DNA from: Bacteroidota bacterium
GTDB lineage: Bacteria; Bacteroidota; Bacteroidia; Bacteroidales; UBA10428
Direction of reading: 5' to 3'
Assembly (NCBI GenBank): GCA_017860375.1
Contig: JAGDMB010000099.1
Span: 1-8,012, forward strand
DNA: 8,012 nt
A model generated the notes under the pieces. The model did not search any database. It saw only the letters and a list, made by a program, of their open reading frames with translations, and was not told the DNA's origin. Of the stretch, positions 6,027 to 8,012 are shown one piece after another (the first letter of the stretch is position 1; the number at the start of each line of letters is the position of its first letter). The position numbers and the translations under genes were made by a program.

Positions 6027-7265
6027 ATGGAAACGTTGAATTTAATCGAAACATTTTCAGAGTTTAAGGAGCTTAAAAGCATTGATCGTGCTACCATGAT
6101 GAGTGTGCTTGAAGATGTCTTCAAAGGTATGCTCATTAAAATGTTCGGAACAGCGGATAATTTTGATGTGATCATCAACATTGACAAGGGTGACTTCGAG
6201 ATCTGGAGAAACCGTCAGGTGGTTGAAGATGATCAGATCACCGATCCCAATTTGCAGATCACGCTCTCGGAAGCAAAAAAAATCGACGAAGACTATGAAG
6301 TGGGCGAAGATGTGACCGATGAGGTCAAACTAGCCGACTTTGGCCGCAGGGCTATATTGGCCCTGAGGCAAAACCTTACCGCCCGCATTCTCGATCTTGA
6401 AAAGAACAATCTTTTTCAGAAATACCGCGACCGTATCGGTGAAATAGTTACAGGCGAGGTGTACCAGGTGTGGAAACGCGAAATTCTTGTTCTCGATGAG
6501 GACGGCAATGAACTGATCCTGCCCAAATCCGAACAGATCCCGACGGATTATTTCCGTAAGGGAGATACCCTTAGAGCGGTGGTAATTAAGGTTGAAATGC
6601 GGAACAATACCCCGCTGATCGTGATGTCCAGAACTTCACCCGTATTCCTGGAACGACTTTTTGAGCTGGAAGTACCGGAAATCTTCGATGGTCTGATCAC
6701 CATTAAGAAGATCGTCAGGATCCCCGGAGAACGGGCAAAAGTAGCGGTTGAATCTTATGACGACCGGATCGATCCTGTCGGAGCCTGTGTAGGAATGAAG
6801 GGATCAAGAATCCACGGCATCGTCAGGGAACTGAAAAATGAAAACATCGATGTGATCAATTTTACCAATAACAACCAGCTTTTCATTACCAGAGCGCTCA
6901 GCCCGGCCAAAATATCCAGCATACGGATCGATGAAAAAAATAAAAAGGCCGATGTATACCTCAAACCCAATGAAGTTTCCCTTGCCATCGGGAAGGGCGG
7001 ATTGAACATCAAACTGGCCGGTCAGCTCACAGGGTATGAAATTGATGTATACCGTGAGACCGACCTGGAAGACGAGGAAGATGTCAATCTTGAAGAATTT
7101 GTAGATGAAATCGATGGATGGATTATTGACGAGCTGAAAGCCATAGGCTGCGATACAGCAAAAAGTGTACTGAACCTTTCGGTGGATGATCTCGTCAAAC
7201 GCACTGACCTCGAAGAAGAAACCGTAAAAGAAATCGTCAGGATATTAAAGGCCGAGTTTGAATAA
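6027..7265 (+). CDS. nusA: Transcription termination/antitermination factor NusA
   Basis: NusA binds RNA polymerase and nascent RNA and modulates pausing, termination and antitermination. The 412-residue protein has the expected order. The N-terminal polymerase-binding domain covers about 1-130, with FGRRAILALRQNL at 105-117. An S1 domain runs from about 136 to 202 (GEIVTGEVYQV to LIVMSRT). KH1 contains DPVGACVGMKGSRI (249-262) and KH2 contains VSLAIGKGGLNIKLA (317-331); both GxxG loops are intact. After an acidic linker (about 344-363) the last 50 residues form a short helix-hairpin-helix-like domain (IDELKAIGCDTAKSVL). The protein is shorter than E. coli NusA (495 residues), which carries two acidic repeats; the short form is normal for many phyla. 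A GGAAG just before the ATG could act as a weak ribosome binding site, but the spacing is only one base. It follows rimP by 18 bp, indicating co-transcription. Confidence 0.97.
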   Translation: METLNLIETFSEFKELKSIDRATMMSVLEDVFKGMLIKMFGTADNFDVIINIDKGDFEIWRNRQVVEDDQITDPNLQITLSEAKKIDEDYEVGEDVTDEVKLADFGRRAILALRQNLTARILDLEKNNLFQKYRDRIGEIVTGEVYQVWKREILVLDEDGNELILPKSEQIPTDYFRKGDTLRAVVIKVEMRNNTPLIVMSRTSPVFLERLFELEVPEIFDGLITIKKIVRIPGERAKVAVESYDDRIDPVGACVGMKGSRIHGIVRELKNENIDVINFTNNNQLFITRALSPAKISSIRIDEKNKKADVYLKPNEVSLAIGKGGLNIKLAGQLTGYEIDVYRETDLEDEEDVNLEEFVDEIDGWIIDELKAIGCDTAKSVLNLSVDDLVKRTDLEEETVKEIVRILKAEFE

Positions 7266-7297
7266 TTTATTTGAATCATTATTTTTTAGGGATTTAC

Positions 7298-7305
7298 TAC
7301 CTTTG
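7298..7305 (+). promoter_or_regulatory. Putative internal promoter -7 box upstream of infB
   Basis: TACCTTTG, identical to the box upstream of rimP, lies in the 67-bp nusA-infB gap, 27 bases before the infB ATG. TTTG at 7270-7273 could be the -33 element, but the 24-bp spacing is longer than the usual 19-21 bp. If active, it would let infB be transcribed independently of rimP-nusA. Confidence 0.4.
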
Positions 7306-7332
7306 TCGACTTAAAATTATTATTTACCGCGG

Positions 7333-8012
7333 ATGCCAGATTTAAAGGTTACACGACTCAGTAAAATAGCAAAGGAACTCAATGTGGGGACCTCTACGAT
7401 CGTAGAATTCCTGCATAAGAAAGGGATAATAATTGATTCGAATCCGAATACAAAGATTACTCCCGAACAGCACAACCTGCTGCTGAAAGAATACAGTTCG
7501 GACCTGAATGTCAAGAAGGAATCCGAAAAGCTGAATCTGAAACACCTGCATGAAAAACACGAAACCATTTCCTTAAACGACATCCGCGACAGCAGTGAAA
7601 CAGACATTATCGATTACGACGAGGAGGTTCTCATAAAAGACACCCATACAAAGGATGTGTTGCATGAAATGGAGGCAGAAAAGCATGCAGAAAAAGCCGC
7701 CCCCATAAAGTTAAATATCCTGGGCAAAATCGATGTCGATAAAATTACTTCTCCCAAAAAAGCTCCCGTCGAAAAAGGTAAGCCTCTTTCGGGCAAAACC
7801 GAGCCCGGTGAAGAAGAGTCCCGGAAACAGGATTCAAAAAAAGAGAAACCTTCCGTTTTGCATGAGCCACCCGTCACGGTCGAACCAGTTAACGATCAGC
7901 AGGAGCAAGAACTGACAGAAATTATCAGGGACGAGGAAAATTTTCTCAAACCCGAAATCAAAGAACTGGAAGTTAAGGTGGTGGGCAAAATCGACCTTGA
8001 CGCCATGAATCA
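7333..8012 (+). CDS. infB: Translation initiation factor IF-2, N-terminal part (3' end outside window)
   Basis: IF-2 is the GTPase that recruits initiator tRNA to the 30S subunit. Only the first 226 codons are visible; the frame stays open to the right edge, and the GTPase and C-terminal domains would lie beyond it. The start is an ATG at 7333 (MPDLKVTRLSKIAKEL). Residues 5-60 form the IF2_N helical domain: RLSKIAKELNVG, TIVEFLHKKG and NPNTKITPEQ are typical Bacteroidota InfB sequence. After that comes the long, charged, low-complexity region usual before the G domain in this phylum, rich in Glu and Lys. It carries two copies of a GKIDxD motif, at 131-136 (GKIDVD) and 218-223 (GKIDLD). Placement after rimP and nusA supports the call. 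The 67-bp gap from nusA is larger than the rimP-nusA gap and contains a promoter-like box. Confidence 0.94.
   Translation, partial: MPDLKVTRLSKIAKELNVGTSTIVEFLHKKGIIIDSNPNTKITPEQHNLLLKEYSSDLNVKKESEKLNLKHLHEKHETISLNDIRDSSETDIIDYDEEVLIKDTHTKDVLHEMEAEKHAEKAAPIKLNILGKIDVDKITSPKKAPVEKGKPLSGKTEPGEEESRKQDSKKEKPSVLHEPPVTVEPVNDQQEQELTEIIRDEENFLKPEIKELEVKVVGKIDLDAMN

Noticed and set aside
7614..7877. Minus-strand 87-residue open frame opposite infB
   Set aside because: It is antisense to the low-complexity IF-2 linker; such Ser/Phe-rich frames arise from the complement of Glu/Lys-rich codons.
1..8012. Search for an undescribed accessory system (defence, mobile element, CRISPR, toxin-antitoxin)
   Set aside because: Every substantial open frame is explained by a conserved housekeeping family or is a shadow of one. 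There are no terminal repeats, transposase or integrase motifs, or spacer arrays.

Overview
This window looks like ordinary core chromosome of a Bacteroidota bacterium, most likely of the order Bacteroidales. The evidence is the lpxC-fabZ gene fusion, which is characteristic of that phylum, the lineage-specific N-terminus of InfB with GKIDxD motifs, the lack of strong Shine-Dalgarno sequences at most starts, and TAnnTTTG promoter-like boxes of the Bacteroidota type. It contains no mobile elements, CRISPR arrays, tRNA or rRNA genes, toxins or defence genes that I can support. Coding density is high, and no gap without a gene exceeds about 190 bases.

Layout. Positions 1-612 (+) hold the C-terminal part of an S41 carboxyl-terminal processing protease whose catalytic region lies off the left edge. 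It converges on a minus-strand cluster read from right to left: an HD-domain phosphohydrolase (5360-4095), lpxD (3989-2955), the lpxC-fabZ fusion (2866-1457) and lpxA (1436-654). A divergent intergenic region (5361-5549) separates this cluster from the plus-strand rimP (5550-6008), nusA (6027-7265) and infB (7333 to the right edge, partial).

Function. The minus-strand cluster supplies the first acylation, the deacetylation and the second acylation of lipid A synthesis (LpxA, LpxC, LpxD). It also supplies FabZ, which uses the same class of 3-hydroxyacyl-ACP for fatty acid elongation, so the split between outer membrane and phospholipid precursors is encoded in one unit. The plus-strand cluster is the conserved 30S maturation, transcription elongation and translation initiation group rimP-nusA-infB.

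I did not find a new biological system. The items most worth a second look are small: a perfect 8-bp hairpin between the putative rimP promoter and the rimP start, a 9-bp direct repeat 20 bp apart just upstream of lpxC-fabZ, TACCTTTG boxes ahead of both rimP and infB, and an inverted repeat between the convergent ctp and lpxA genes.
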